From Flavobacterium sp. DG2-3 (GTDB lineage Bacteria; Bacteroidota; Bacteroidia; Flavobacteriales; Flavobacteriaceae), in contig NZ_JAVAMB010000017.1 of assembly GCF_030730925.1 (NCBI RefSeq), positions 38,475 through 102,474 on the forward strand: a DNA stretch of 64,000 nt, read 5' to 3'. Of this stretch, positions 18,227 through 26,130 are shown piece by piece (position 1 is the first letter of the stretch; every line of letters begins with the position of its first letter). Made by a program: the position numbers and the translations under genes. Below the pieces are notes generated by a model. It ran no database searches, was not told where the DNA came from, and saw only the letters and a program-made list of their open reading frames with translations.

Positions 18227-18255
18227 AAAATCCATACAAGAAAATGCACAGTTTA

Positions 18256-18286
18256 TTGCGAATAAGAATTACTGAAATTATCTTTG
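18256..18286 (+). promoter_or_regulatory. Promoter of the LytTR regulator (TTG, 20 nt, TATCTTTG)
   Basis: TTG at 18256-18258 is followed after 20 nt by TATCTTTG at 18279-18286, matching the Bacteroidota TTG/TAnnTTTG promoter. The start codon follows 29 bp later. The regulator thus has its own promoter and is not simply read through from susD. Confidence 0.65.
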
Positions 18287-18315
18287 CAGCATAACCGGTT
18301 CAAAATTTCCGTAAA

Positions 18316-19080
18316 ATGAAAATTGCCATTATAGAAGACGAACACCTTGCTTCTAGCTATCTAAAATCGATTTTAGAGCAGCAGGACGTTTTATCGATTG
18401 CAGCAATCAGCGTTTTAAAATCGGTAAAAGAAGCGGTTGTTTTTTTTAGCGAAAACAAAGTCGATCTCGCTTTTATGGACATTCATTTAGGCGATGGAAA
18501 AAGTCTCGAAATTTTCGAAAAAACCACTATTACCTGTCCAGTAATTTTCATCACCGCTTATGATTCTTATGCTATTTCGGTTTTCAAACATTTTACAATT
18601 GACTATCTTTTAAAACCATTTGAAGAAGACGAACTTTTGGAAGCGCTTCAAAAATTCAAAAAAATAAAAGATAGTTTTAACAACAATTCCACACTTCAAT
18701 CTTTAGTTGCAATAGAAAATCCCGAAAGCAGTAAAATTCAGCGTCATTTCTTAGTAAATCACGGCTATAAAATGATTTCTATTAACGAAAGTGAAATCAC
18801 TTATTTTTCGGCAACAGGAAAACATCTTTTCATTCATATAATATCAGGAAACAGCTATTTGTACAATAATACCTTAACTGATATTATAAATAGCTTAGAT
18901 CCTTTTAATTTCTTTAAAGTAAACCGAAAGTATATTGTTACCAGAAACAGCATTAAAGAAGTTGTAAAACATTCTAACCAAAAGATCGAATTGATTTTGA
19001 CTGTTCCGCCAGCAGAATCTGACGCAATTTTCATCAGTAAAAAGGAAATCAACAATTTCAAAAACTGGCTAGATCAATAA
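18316..19080 (+). CDS. LytTR-family response regulator
   Basis: This 254-residue response regulator has a receiver domain with acidic residues IEDEH, phospho-acceptor D55 in AFMDIHLGDG, T in FITAYD and K in LLKPFEEDE. The LytTR DNA-binding domain covers about residues 145-250 (FLVNHGYKMISINESEITYF, FFKVNRKYIVTRNSI). It pairs by type with the LytS-like kinase at 9224, the only such kinase in the window. The two frame the protease-SusC-SusD genes, so control of that operon is likely (inference). It has its own promoter after the susD terminator. Confidence 0.93.
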   Translation: MKIAIIEDEHLASSYLKSILEQQDVLSIAAISVLKSVKEAVVFFSENKVDLAFMDIHLGDGKSLEIFEKTTITCPVIFITAYDSYAISVFKHFTIDYLLKPFEEDELLEALQKFKKIKDSFNNNSTLQSLVAIENPESSKIQRHFLVNHGYKMISINESEITYFSATGKHLFIHIISGNSYLYNNTLTDIINSLDPFNFFKVNRKYIVTRNSIKEVVKHSNQKIELILTVPPAESDAIFISKKEINNFKNWLDQ

Positions 19081-19269
19081 TTTAATCATTATTTAGCTAT
19101 AAATTAATCTTCGTTTCCTAAATTAAAAAACTGCAGAATTCACAAATTGTGATTTAAAATCCGACTAAAAACTGCTAAAAACACTTTAAAACGTTAAATT
19201 AGCGTTATAGAAATCATAAAATTGACCTTTCACAATCAGGAAGATAGCAGGAATTTTTGGTTTATTATT

Positions 19270-19277
19270 TATCTTTG
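19270..19277 (+). promoter_or_regulatory. -7 promoter element (TATCTTTG) of the HNH-like gene
   Basis: TATCTTTG fits TAnnTTTG and lies 28 bp before the start codon. A -33 element is not clear. Confidence 0.5.
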
Positions 19278-19305
19278 AGAATGTAGAAATCAAATGTAAA
19301 AGAAA

Positions 19306-19890
19306 ATGCCACAAAATAGATTTTATCCTGATGAAAAGTTCAAAGAAATAGAAATAAACGCCTCATTACAATTAAGATACGCCATTTCGAACAGAGGTCG
19401 ATTAATAAGTTTTACAGACGAAATTGAAAACGGCCGCATCCTAAAAGGCGGACTAAGCGACGGATACCCAACTTTCCGTTTTAAAGTCAAAAAAGACGAT
19501 AAAATCGTTAATAAATATCTCTTCTTATACAAATTAGTTGCTCAATATTTCATTCCCAAAGAATCTGAAGACCAGACATACGTTCTGCACTTAGATTATA
19601 ATAGGGCTAACGATGACGTACGCAATTTACGCTGGGCAACCAAACAAGAAATGATGGCGCACAGCCGCAAAAGTCCGCGCGTTATCCAAGCCAAAAAGAA
19701 CTTAATTGAACACAATCTGAAAGCAGACGGACGAAAATTGACCACCACAAAAGTGATGTTAATCAAAAAAATCCTTGCAAGACCAGAACAAAAAACACGT
19801 CTTAAAATGATTGCAAAACAATTTGGAGTAAGCGAAATGCAAATCAGAAGAATTGCCAGCGGAGAAAACTGGGGACACGTTAAGATTTAA
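19306..19890 (+). CDS. HNH/NUMOD4-like protein with C-terminal helix-turn-helix
   Basis: This 194-residue basic protein reads like the NUMOD4-HNH proteins of phages and Bacteroidota. Residues 20-70 resemble NUMOD4 (LRYAISNRGRLISF). Residues 90-115 (VLHLDYNRANDDVRNLRWAT) match the HNH pattern, but the usual first His-Asp pair is Leu-His and the middle residues are changed, so nuclease activity is doubtful. A third part (about 165-190, MIAKQFGVSEMQIRRIASGENW) is a helix-turn-helix. It stands alone between long repeat-rich spacers with its own promoter. It could be a domesticated homing endonuclease that now acts as a DNA-binding regulator (inference). Confidence 0.6.
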   Translation: MPQNRFYPDEKFKEIEINASLQLRYAISNRGRLISFTDEIENGRILKGGLSDGYPTFRFKVKKDDKIVNKYLFLYKLVAQYFIPKESEDQTYVLHLDYNRANDDVRNLRWATKQEMMAHSRKSPRVIQAKKNLIEHNLKADGRKLTTTKVMLIKKILARPEQKTRLKMIAKQFGVSEMQIRRIASGENWGHVKI

Positions 19891-19917
19891 AAATTTTGTT
19901 TCAAGTTTATTTGTTTC

Positions 19918-19955
19918 AAGTTGTCAGGCTGAGCATCTCGAGACTTCGGGAGAAA
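19918..19955 (+). repeat. Half of a TTGTCAGGCTGAG-type palindromic element
   Basis: TTGTCAGGCTGAGC is followed by TCTCGAGACTTCGGGAGAA, the same words as in the fuller elements at 35888 and 57816. It begins a 700-bp gene-free stretch (19891-20591) that otherwise holds nonamer and heptamer repeats. Confidence 0.5.
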
Positions 19956-19977
19956 CCATTCGCATAGAAAATATAAT

Positions 19978-20042
19978 AGCCACAGATTACACAGATTAAC
20001 ACAGATTTAAAAAAATCCTTTTAATCCTAATAATCTGTGGCT
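19978..20042. repeat. Inverted repeat with CACAGATTA nonamers (copy 1)
   Basis: AGCCACAGATTA at the left end pairs with TAATCTGTGGCT at the right end. The left arm holds CACAGATTA units spaced 9-10 nt apart. A near-identical copy lies at 20203 and a relative at 59551. Confidence 0.75.
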
Positions 20043-20202
20043 TTTTTGGTTCACCACGAATCCACGAATCAATACTATTTTTAATAATTTGTGAAAATTT
20101 GTGCAATTTGTGGTTGGATTTTTTTCAAAAGTTTAACCTAAACACCTGTCAGATTGAACGTTACAACACTTCGAAAGGAGCCATTCAAATTAAAAATATA
20201 AT

Positions 20203-20258
20203 AGCCACAGATTAACACAGATTTAAAAAAATCTTTTTAATCCTAATAATCTGTGGCT
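20203..20258. repeat. Inverted repeat with CACAGATTA nonamers (copy 2)
   Basis: This is the second copy, with the same arms AGCCACAGATTA / TAATCTGTGGCT and the same inner sequence as copy 1, but one nonamer unit shorter. Confidence 0.75.
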
Positions 20259-20391
20259 TATTTAGTTTGTGGCAAATCCCTTAAATTAAAATAAAATTCG
20301 CGACAATTCGGGAAATTCGTGGCTTATTCCATTCACAGCAGACATTTCACAACTTTTTTCAGTTTTATGATCTAAATTTCGATTTACACTT

Positions 20392-20419
20392 CACAATTCA
20401 TAATTTGCAATTCACAATT
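20392..20419. repeat. 7-nt-period array (CACAATT type)
   Basis: Four heptamers start at 20392, 20399, 20406 and 20413: CACAATT, CATAATT, TGCAATT and CACAATT. They lie in the leader region of lpdA. The short length allows a chance origin in AT-rich DNA. Confidence 0.5.
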
Positions 20420-20591
20420 TCCTTGTTCTATGTGAAAATATCAAAATCTGCTGTTGCAAAATCAAATTTTCAAGTGTTCATATAAAATAAATCCTTAAAT
20501 TCGCAATCACAAATAACAAAAGAATAAATCGAAAGATGAGTTTCGGAAATACAAACTTCATTTTCGATAGTTAATACTAAAAACAAAAAAA

Positions 20592-21980
20592 ATGAAATAC
20601 GACGTTATTGTTTTAGGAAGTGGTCCTGGAGGATATGTAACAGCGATTAGAGCTTCTCAATTAGGCTTTAAAGTAGCTGTAGTAGAAAAAGAAAATCTTG
20701 GTGGAGTTTGCCTTAACTGGGGTTGTATCCCAACAAAAGCGCTTTTAAAATCTGCTCAGGTTTTTGATTACCTTAAACACGCTTCTGACTACGGATTGAA
20801 AGTTTCTGAATTCGATAAAGATTTCCCTGCAGTTATTCAGCGTAGCCGTGGTGTTGCAGAAGGAATGAGCAAAGGAGTTCAATTCTTAATGAAAAAAAAC
20901 AAAATTGACGTTATCGAAGGTTTTGGAAAACTAAAACCAGGAAAAAAACTTGACGTTACTGATAAAGACAATAAAGTTACAGAATACAGCGCTGATCACA
21001 TTATCATCGCAACTGGTGCTCGTTCTCGTGAGTTGCCAAACTTACCTCAAGATGGTGTAAAAGTAATTGGATACCGTCAAGCAATGACATTACCAACTCA
21101 GCCAAAATCTATGATCATTGTAGGTTCTGGAGCAATTGGAGTTGAGTTTGCTCACTTCTACAACTCAATGGGAACAGACGTTACTATTGTAGAATTTATG
21201 CCAAACATTGTTCCTGTAGAAGACGAAGACGTTTCTAAACAAATGGAGCGTTCTATGAAGAAAGCGGGTGTAAAAATCATGACAAACTCTTCTGTAGAAA
21301 AAATCGATACTTCTGGAAACGGAGTAAAAGCAACTGTAAAAACAGCAAAAGGAGAAGAAATCTTAGAAGCTGACATCGTACTTTCTGCAGTTGGAATCAA
21401 AACAAACATTGAAAACATCGGATTAGAAGAAGTTGGTATCGCTGTTGATAGAGATAAAATCTTAGTAAACGCTTACAACCAAACTAATATTCCAGGATAC
21501 TACGCAATTGGAGACGTTACTCCAGGTCAAGCTTTAGCACACGTTGCTTCTGCTGAAGGAATTAACTGTGTAGAAAAAATTAAAGGTTTACACGTTGACC
21601 CAATCGATTACGGAAACATTCCTGGTTGTACTTATGCAACTCCAGAAATCGCTTCTGTTGGTTTAACAGAAAAACAAGCAAAAGAAAAAGGATACGAATT
21701 AAAAATTGGTAAATTCCCATTCTCAGCTTCTGGAAAAGCTAAAGCTGCTGGAGCTGCTGACGGATTCGTAAAAGTAATCTTTGATGCTAAATACGGAGAA
21801 TGGTTAGGATGCCACATGATTGGTGCTGGTGTTACAGATATGATTGCTGAAGCAGTTGTAGCTCGTAAACTAGAAACTACTGGTCACGAAATCTTAAAAT
21901 CGATCCACCCTCACCCAACAATGAGCGAGGCTGTTATGGAAGCTGTAGCTGATGCTTACGGCGAAGTAATTCACTTGTAA
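20592..21980 (+). CDS. lpdA: Dihydrolipoyl dehydrogenase (E3)
   Basis: This 462-residue FAD enzyme reoxidises dihydrolipoamide in the 2-oxoacid dehydrogenase and glycine cleavage complexes. It has an FAD-binding GSGPGG motif (residues 9-14), the redox disulfide C40/C45 in GGVCLNWGC, an NAD-binding GSGAIGVEF, the second FAD motif in YAIGDV and the catalytic HPHPTMSE with H441/E446 from the partner subunit. Length and motifs are standard. Codon use is optimised (strong preference for AAC, GGT and GCT types), as expected for a highly expressed gene. It is monocistronic, with a hairpin terminator downstream. Confidence 0.97.
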   Translation: MKYDVIVLGSGPGGYVTAIRASQLGFKVAVVEKENLGGVCLNWGCIPTKALLKSAQVFDYLKHASDYGLKVSEFDKDFPAVIQRSRGVAEGMSKGVQFLMKKNKIDVIEGFGKLKPGKKLDVTDKDNKVTEYSADHIIIATGARSRELPNLPQDGVKVIGYRQAMTLPTQPKSMIIVGSGAIGVEFAHFYNSMGTDVTIVEFMPNIVPVEDEDVSKQMERSMKKAGVKIMTNSSVEKIDTSGNGVKATVKTAKGEEILEADIVLSAVGIKTNIENIGLEEVGIAVDRDKILVNAYNQTNIPGYYAIGDVTPGQALAHVASAEGINCVEKIKGLHVDPIDYGNIPGCTYATPEIASVGLTEKQAKEKGYELKIGKFPFSASGKAKAAGAADGFVKVIFDAKYGEWLGCHMIGAGVTDMIAEAVVARKLETTGHEILKSIHPHPTMSEAVMEAVADAYGEVIHL

Positions 21981-22036
21981 AATATACAAAGTAAAGATTC
22001 GTCTTTACGGAGTTATATATAATTTTCAATTTATAA

Positions 22037-22069
22037 AATCCGATTTGCGAAAGTGAATCGGATTTTTTT
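22037..22069 (+). terminator. Intrinsic terminator after lpdA (AATCCGATT stem)
   Basis: The nine-base-pair stem AATCCGATT / AATCGGATT is followed by a T run. Terminators at 24524, 25341 and 26834 share the AATCCG stem core. Confidence 0.85.
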
Positions 22070-22098
22070 ATGTGGTCTTTGCTAATTCGTTCAAAGTT

Positions 22099-22197
22099 TG
22101 TCATCCTGACGAAGGAAGGATCTCCGTTAGTAATTCCTCATAGAGAATCAATCTTTGTCGAGCTACTTGCGGAGATCCTTCCTTCGTCAGGATGACA
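22099..22197. repeat. Long perfect inverted repeat, 28-bp arms
   Basis: The left arm at 22099-22126 (beginning TGTCATCCTGACGAAGG) is matched without error by the right arm at 22170-22197. The arms flank 43 bp that are themselves partly self-complementary. There is no ORF inside. The words GTCATCCTGA relate it to the TTGTC..CTGA elements at 19918, 35888 and 57816. Together with the lpdA terminator and an AraC-gene promoter it accounts for the 21981-22324 spacer; nothing else is visible there. Confidence 0.9.
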
Positions 22198-22252
22198 TAC
22201 ATTGAAAATATATTTAAGTTCAAACAACAATTTTCTCCTTAAATTACTTTTG

Positions 22253-22260
22253 TATATTTG
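22253..22260 (+). promoter_or_regulatory. -7 promoter element (TATATTTG) of the AraC-type gene
   Basis: TATATTTG fits TAnnTTTG and lies 64 bp before the start codon. Confidence 0.45.
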
Positions 22261-22324
22261 ACTAAATTTTAAGCATTTACAAATTATCTAATTGGCACAT
22301 TCTCATATTATCTAATTCAAAAAA

Positions 22325-23203
22325 ATGACCACCGATATCATAGAAGTAAACAATTTCATTGTATTGATTGAGCAGTCCAATTCTGATAAAGAGTTTGTGC
22401 AAAAATGCGAGATTGATGGCGATACAGTCGGTTTTGCTTTTTACGGTTCTGGAAATGTCGAATTAGAAATCAAACACAACGACCAGACTAAATATTTAAT
22501 GAATACAACTGGCTTAGCGATTTCATTTTTTGGAAATCAGAAAGTGGGTTTTGCACACAAAATAGCTCCAGAAAAACCGTTGCAATCCATTAGTATTTTT
22601 GCCAAGCTAAAAACCATTCAAAATTTGCCTCAGACCGAAAGAGAAATTTTCGAAAAGCAATTGCCCGAATTGGTCAATCCGAATGCACATTTTGTAAAGG
22701 GCCCTACTCTATTTATGAGTTTAGAAATGCAATTGGCTGTTCAAAAGGTCTTTAATACAACTTACACAGGCAATACAAGGCTTTTATTTTTAAAAAGTCA
22801 GGTAAACGAATTACTGGCGCATTATTTTGCACTTTTATCTGAAGAAAAGAAAACAGAACTTACCGAAAAAGACAAAGAAAAACTTTTTCAAGCAAAAGAT
22901 ATCGTAAGCACTAATTATTCTAAACCGCCAACTATAACAGAACTTTCTAAATTAATTGGTTTAAACAGCAGTAAATTAAAAAAGAACTTCAAAGAATTAT
23001 TCGGTATTCCGGTTTACAAATTCATTCATGAAGAACGCCTAAACAAAGCCTACGAATTGCTTTGCAACAGCGAGAAAACAGTACAAGAAGCAGCTTGGGA
23101 TGTAGGTTATGAAAGCTTGAGTTCTTTCTCCAACGCCTTTCAGAAAAAATTCGGATCACGACCAAACGAAGTCAAAAAACAATTCCTTTCAAACAAATCT
23201 TAA
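22325..23203 (+). CDS. AraC-family transcriptional regulator
   Basis: This 292-residue regulator has a variable N-terminal part of about 195 residues with beta-rich character and no recognisable ligand motif. The C-terminal AraC domain has two helix-turn-helix units: ITELSKLIGLNSSKLKKNFKE and the signature EAAWDVGYESLSSFSNAFQK, ending KKFGSRPNEVKK. It stands 72 bp upstream of the NmrA-like oxidoreductase gene in the same direction and probably controls it together with the following membrane protein (inference from position). The effector is unknown. Confidence 0.92.
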   Translation: MTTDIIEVNNFIVLIEQSNSDKEFVQKCEIDGDTVGFAFYGSGNVELEIKHNDQTKYLMNTTGLAISFFGNQKVGFAHKIAPEKPLQSISIFAKLKTIQNLPQTEREIFEKQLPELVNPNAHFVKGPTLFMSLEMQLAVQKVFNTTYTGNTRLLFLKSQVNELLAHYFALLSEEKKTELTEKDKEKLFQAKDIVSTNYSKPPTITELSKLIGLNSSKLKKNFKELFGIPVYKFIHEERLNKAYELLCNSEKTVQEAAWDVGYESLSSFSNAFQKKFGSRPNEVKKQFLSNKS

Positions 23204-23275
23204 TTCCTTTCCGACAAATGTTTTTGTGATGATCATTGCAACTTTGCTTTATCAATAATCAAAAAACAATTTATC

Positions 23276-24118
23276 ATGAAAACAACAAAAATCCTGCTGA
23301 TAGGCGGAAACGGAAAAACTGGAAAAAGAGTAGCACAATTATTAAACGAAAAAGAAAACATTGAAATCACAATCGCATCGCGTTCGGGAAATCCATCATT
23401 TGATTGGGAAAAACCAGAAACTTGGGCTGAGATTTTAAAAGACATAAATGCAATCTATCTTACCTTTCAGCCCGATTTAGCTGTTCCTTCAGCGCCAGAA
23501 ATCATTAAGCAATTTAGTATTCAAGCAGTGAAAAGCGGAGTAGAAAAAATTGTACTTCTTTCTGGAAGAGGCGAAAAAGAAGCCCAAATTTGCGAAGAAA
23601 TCATAAAAGCAACTGCGCAAAAATGGACAATTGTAAGAGCAAGCTGGTTCAATCAAAACTTTAGCGAAAGCTTTTTTCTAGAACCTATTTTAGCTGGATA
23701 TGTGGCATTGCCGAAAGCTGAAACACTAGAACCTTTTACCGATGCAGACGATATTGCCGAAGTAGTTGCAGAAGCATTATTAGACGAAAAACACAACGGA
23801 AAAACTTACGAATTAACTGGCCCGCAATTGCTTACTTTTGAACAAGCTGTCGCAGAAATAGCAAAAGTGACAGAAAGAAATATTGTTTTTCAGCCACTTG
23901 AATTAGACGAATACGTAAATATGCTTCGCGAATATCAGGTTCCAGAAGATGAAATTTGGTTGGTAAATTATCTTTTTTCTGAAGTTCTTGATGGTCGAAA
24001 TTCAAGCATTACCAATGATATTGAAAAAATTCTGGGACGAAAAGCCAAAACTTTCTCAGAATACGTTCAGAAAACTGCTCAAACCAAAGTTTGGGATGAA
24101 GTAAATCAGCTGTCATGA
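23276..24118 (+). CDS. NmrA-like NAD(P)-binding protein
   Basis: This 280-residue atypical short-chain dehydrogenase of the NmrA group has the nucleotide-binding GGNGKTGKR at residues 9-17 and a Rossmann pattern, but no YxxxK catalytic pair in the usual place. It is therefore either a redox sensor or a reductase acting on an unknown substrate. Later segments FTDADDIAEVVAEAL and NGKTYELTGPQLLTFEQA are typical of NmrA proteins. Its stop codon overlaps the start of the next gene (ATGA), showing translational coupling. It follows an AraC regulator gene. Confidence 0.88.
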   Translation: MKTTKILLIGGNGKTGKRVAQLLNEKENIEITIASRSGNPSFDWEKPETWAEILKDINAIYLTFQPDLAVPSAPEIIKQFSIQAVKSGVEKIVLLSGRGEKEAQICEEIIKATAQKWTIVRASWFNQNFSESFFLEPILAGYVALPKAETLEPFTDADDIAEVVAEALLDEKHNGKTYELTGPQLLTFEQAVAEIAKVTERNIVFQPLELDEYVNMLREYQVPEDEIWLVNYLFSEVLDGRNSSITNDIEKILGRKAKTFSEYVQKTAQTKVWDEVNQLS

Positions 24119-24498
24119 AATATTTCAGAGCCGTTCTATCTGGATTAATACTCTGGATTTGTGTCGCAACATCTTTTTTCATCCTAGAGCATACGCCAGT
24201 TGTAAAAGAATCATTAAACATGCAAACCATCATTATTTGTATATTAATTATCTTCTATTCTTTTATCGGAGCTTCCTTTTATTATAAAAAAGAAAATAAT
24301 TTATCTGGGATTCAACTTGCCATCATTATGTCCTTTACAGCCGTTTTTATGGATGCTTTGCTATTTGTTCCGTTAGTAGAAATTCCGAAAGGCAATACCT
24401 ATCAGGATTTCTTCAGCAATCCATTATTATGGATACTTGCTACAATAAATATAGCTGCTGTATATTTTTATTGGAAAAAGAACTTTAAAATTAAATAA
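24115..24498 (+). CDS. Small integral membrane protein, possibly DUF5367
   Basis: This 127-residue protein has four hydrophobic segments (about residues 5-25, 38-55, 66-88 and 100-120), a short KKENN loop and a Lys-rich tail. It overlaps the NmrA-like gene by 4 bp, so it is coupled to it. Length, start MKYFRAVLSGLILWI and topology fit DUF5367, a family without known function that is often found next to AraC or NmrA genes. The family name is a tentative recognition; the topology is seen directly. Confidence 0.7.
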   Translation: MKYFRAVLSGLILWICVATSFFILEHTPVVKESLNMQTIIICILIIFYSFIGASFYYKKENNLSGIQLAIIMSFTAVFMDALLFVPLVEIPKGNTYQDFFSNPLLWILATINIAAVYFYWKKNFKIK

Positions 24499-24523
24499 TT
24501 GTAAAAACAGATTTTAAATTTTG

Positions 24524-24555
24524 ATCCGGCTTGCAGAAGTAAGTCGGATTATTTA
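24524..24555 (+). terminator. Probable terminator after the AraC/NmrA operon
   Basis: Stem ATCCGGCTT / AAGTCGGAT has one G-T pair and is followed by a T-rich but interrupted tract. Confidence 0.5.
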
Positions 24556-24583
24556 TCTTACAAGAAATATAAAATTCAAAATC

Positions 24584-25333
24584 ATGTCTGATACAAAAAT
24601 ATTCTACGCCGACGGAGAAAACCCAAAAATGATCGAAGCTTACAAAAAAGCTCAGGAAACTTTTAAATATTTCTGGAGAGAATTATCATGGGAATATAGA
24701 AGAATCGTTCCTGGATTGGATGTTGCGTGTGTAAAACTGGCTTTTACGCAAGAAATAGACAGTGAAATCGAAGTCGAACACATGTGGATTAATGATGTAA
24801 ACTTTGACGGCGAAAATATATACGGCATTTTAGTCAATGATCCAGATGTATTGACGAATGTAAATAACGGCGACGAAATTGCAATTCCCGTTAATCAAAT
24901 TAGCGATTGGCTATTTGCTTCTCAGGGAAAAACCTACGGAGCATTTACTATTCATGCTATGCGTTCTGAAATGAGCGACGACGAAAGAGCAGCGCACGAT
25001 GAAGCTTGGGGCTTAGAATTTGGTGATTTTAATGATATTCAGGTCGTTTTTGAACAGAACGAAAAACCAGAAAATCTTATTGAACACCCAATGAGCAAAA
25101 ACATGAAAGAAAGCTTAATCGAATTCTTAAAAAATAATCCAGAAGAAGTAAACGGGCAAGACGATTTAGGCTTTACCTTTTTACACCGCGAAGCGATTGC
25201 AGGAAATCAGAGTTCAGTCGAGGTTATTCTAGAACATGGTGCAGATAAAAATGCCAAAACCAATAGCGGAAAAACAGCTTTAGATTTTGCTAAAGAGCTA
25301 AAATGGGATCATTTACTGCCTCTTCTTCAATAA
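24584..25333 (+). CDS. DUF2314 domain protein with C-terminal ankyrin repeats
   Basis: This 249-residue soluble protein starts at the ATG giving MSDTKIFYADGENP; an upstream TTG lies inside the preceding terminator and was rejected. Residues 15-165 fit DUF2314 (ACVKLAF, VEHMWINDVNFDG, GDEIAIPVNQISDW). Residues 190-249 form two ankyrin-like repeats (GFTFLHREAIAGNQSSVEVI, LEHGADKNAKTNSGKTALDF). DUF2314 proteins with ankyrin tails occur in Bacteroidota and Proteobacteria, and some are linked to contact-dependent immunity-type genes, but no toxin gene is next to this one. The role is unknown. Flanking terminators make it monocistronic. Confidence 0.82.
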   Translation: MSDTKIFYADGENPKMIEAYKKAQETFKYFWRELSWEYRRIVPGLDVACVKLAFTQEIDSEIEVEHMWINDVNFDGENIYGILVNDPDVLTNVNNGDEIAIPVNQISDWLFASQGKTYGAFTIHAMRSEMSDDERAAHDEAWGLEFGDFNDIQVVFEQNEKPENLIEHPMSKNMKESLIEFLKNNPEEVNGQDDLGFTFLHREAIAGNQSSVEVILEHGADKNAKTNSGKTALDFAKELKWDHLLPLLQ

Positions 25334-25340
25334 AAATTCA

Positions 25341-25374
25341 AAAATCCGATTTAGTAAGTAAATCGGATTTTTTT
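25341..25374 (+). terminator. Intrinsic terminator (AAAATCCGATTT stem)
   Basis: A perfect 12-bp stem AAAATCCGATTT / AAATCGGATTTT with a 7-base loop is followed by a T run. Confidence 0.9.
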
Positions 25375-25444
25375 ATACTTTCCATTCAGAACAAATATTA
25401 ATTTTTCTTCACAATTTAAAGACCGATTTTAAATAATAAAGCCC

Positions 25445-25452
25445 TAATTTTG
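25445..25452 (+). promoter_or_regulatory. -7 promoter element (TAATTTTG) of the TPM lipoprotein gene
   Basis: TAATTTTG fits TAnnTTTG and lies 21 bp before the ATG. It overlaps an in-frame TTG, which argues against that TTG as start. Confidence 0.55.
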
Positions 25453-25473
25453 CAGCGCCCAAATAAATCTGTC

Positions 25474-25965
25474 ATGAAAAAATTAGTATTCTTTTTAACA
25501 ATTGCTCTTTTTTTAACACATTGTTCTTCAGCGCAAACAAAACCTGCCGATCCCTCTATTTTTGCAAAATCGTATGATTATGTAAATGACTTCGAAAAAA
25601 TTCTGACTCCGAGTCAAATTAAAGAATTAAACGATTTTTTAAAATCTAGCGAAGAAAAAACAAAAATTAAACTCCTAGTTGTTACAACCTCTTCTATAAA
25701 TCCGTATACCGATTTAACCGATTATTCTATGGATTTAGACAAATATCTGCTTTCAAAATTAAAAATTGACACTTCGATTTTAATTGTTATAAGCAAACAA
25801 CTTAGACAAATTCAGGTTCAGGGAATTGATAAAATACGTGCCAAAATGAGCGATCAGGAAATGAAAGATATTATTTCGACTTATTCTATTCCTGAATTGA
25901 AAAAAGGAGATTATTACAAAGGTTTACAGCAAGCAGCAGTTCAGCTAATAAAAAAAGTGGGGTAA
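25474..25965 (+). CDS. TPM-domain lipoprotein
   Basis: This 163-residue lipoprotein has a signal ending in LTHC with lipobox Cys17. The start is the ATG giving MKKLVFFLTIALF. Residues 35-160 make up a TPM domain (YVNDFEKILTPSQIKELNDF, TDLTDYSMDLDKY, TSILIVISKQLRQIQVQG). TPM domains are linked to photosystem repair in plants and have phosphatase activity in some members; in bacteria the role is open. Unlike many relatives it has no C-terminal membrane helix, so it is held only by the lipid. It is monocistronic with its own promoter. Confidence 0.85.
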   Translation: MKKLVFFLTIALFLTHCSSAQTKPADPSIFAKSYDYVNDFEKILTPSQIKELNDFLKSSEEKTKIKLLVVTTSSINPYTDLTDYSMDLDKYLLSKLKIDTSILIVISKQLRQIQVQGIDKIRAKMSDQEMKDIISTYSIPELKKGDYYKGLQQAAVQLIKKVG

Positions 25966-26080
25966 ATTGTTTACAAGCAAAAAACTCATAATCAAACAAT
26001 TAAAACTTTTCATTTATTTAAAATACTTTTATTTAATATAAAAAAAACTTCTGGAGGCTGATCAAAAAAGCTAATGAAAA

Positions 26081-26088
26081 TAATTTTG
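26081..26088 (+). promoter_or_regulatory. -7 promoter element (TAATTTTG) of the carbonic anhydrase gene
   Basis: TAATTTTG fits TAnnTTTG and lies 42 bp before the start codon, followed by an A/T-rich leader. Confidence 0.5.
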
Positions 26089-26130
26089 CCAAGTTATTTA
26101 AACAAATTAAAATTTTTAAAAACTTGAAAA

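Noticed and set aside
21981..22324. Transposon or IS remnant around the 28-bp inverted repeat
   Set aside because: No transposase fragment or clear target duplication could be found, so it is listed only as a repeat.
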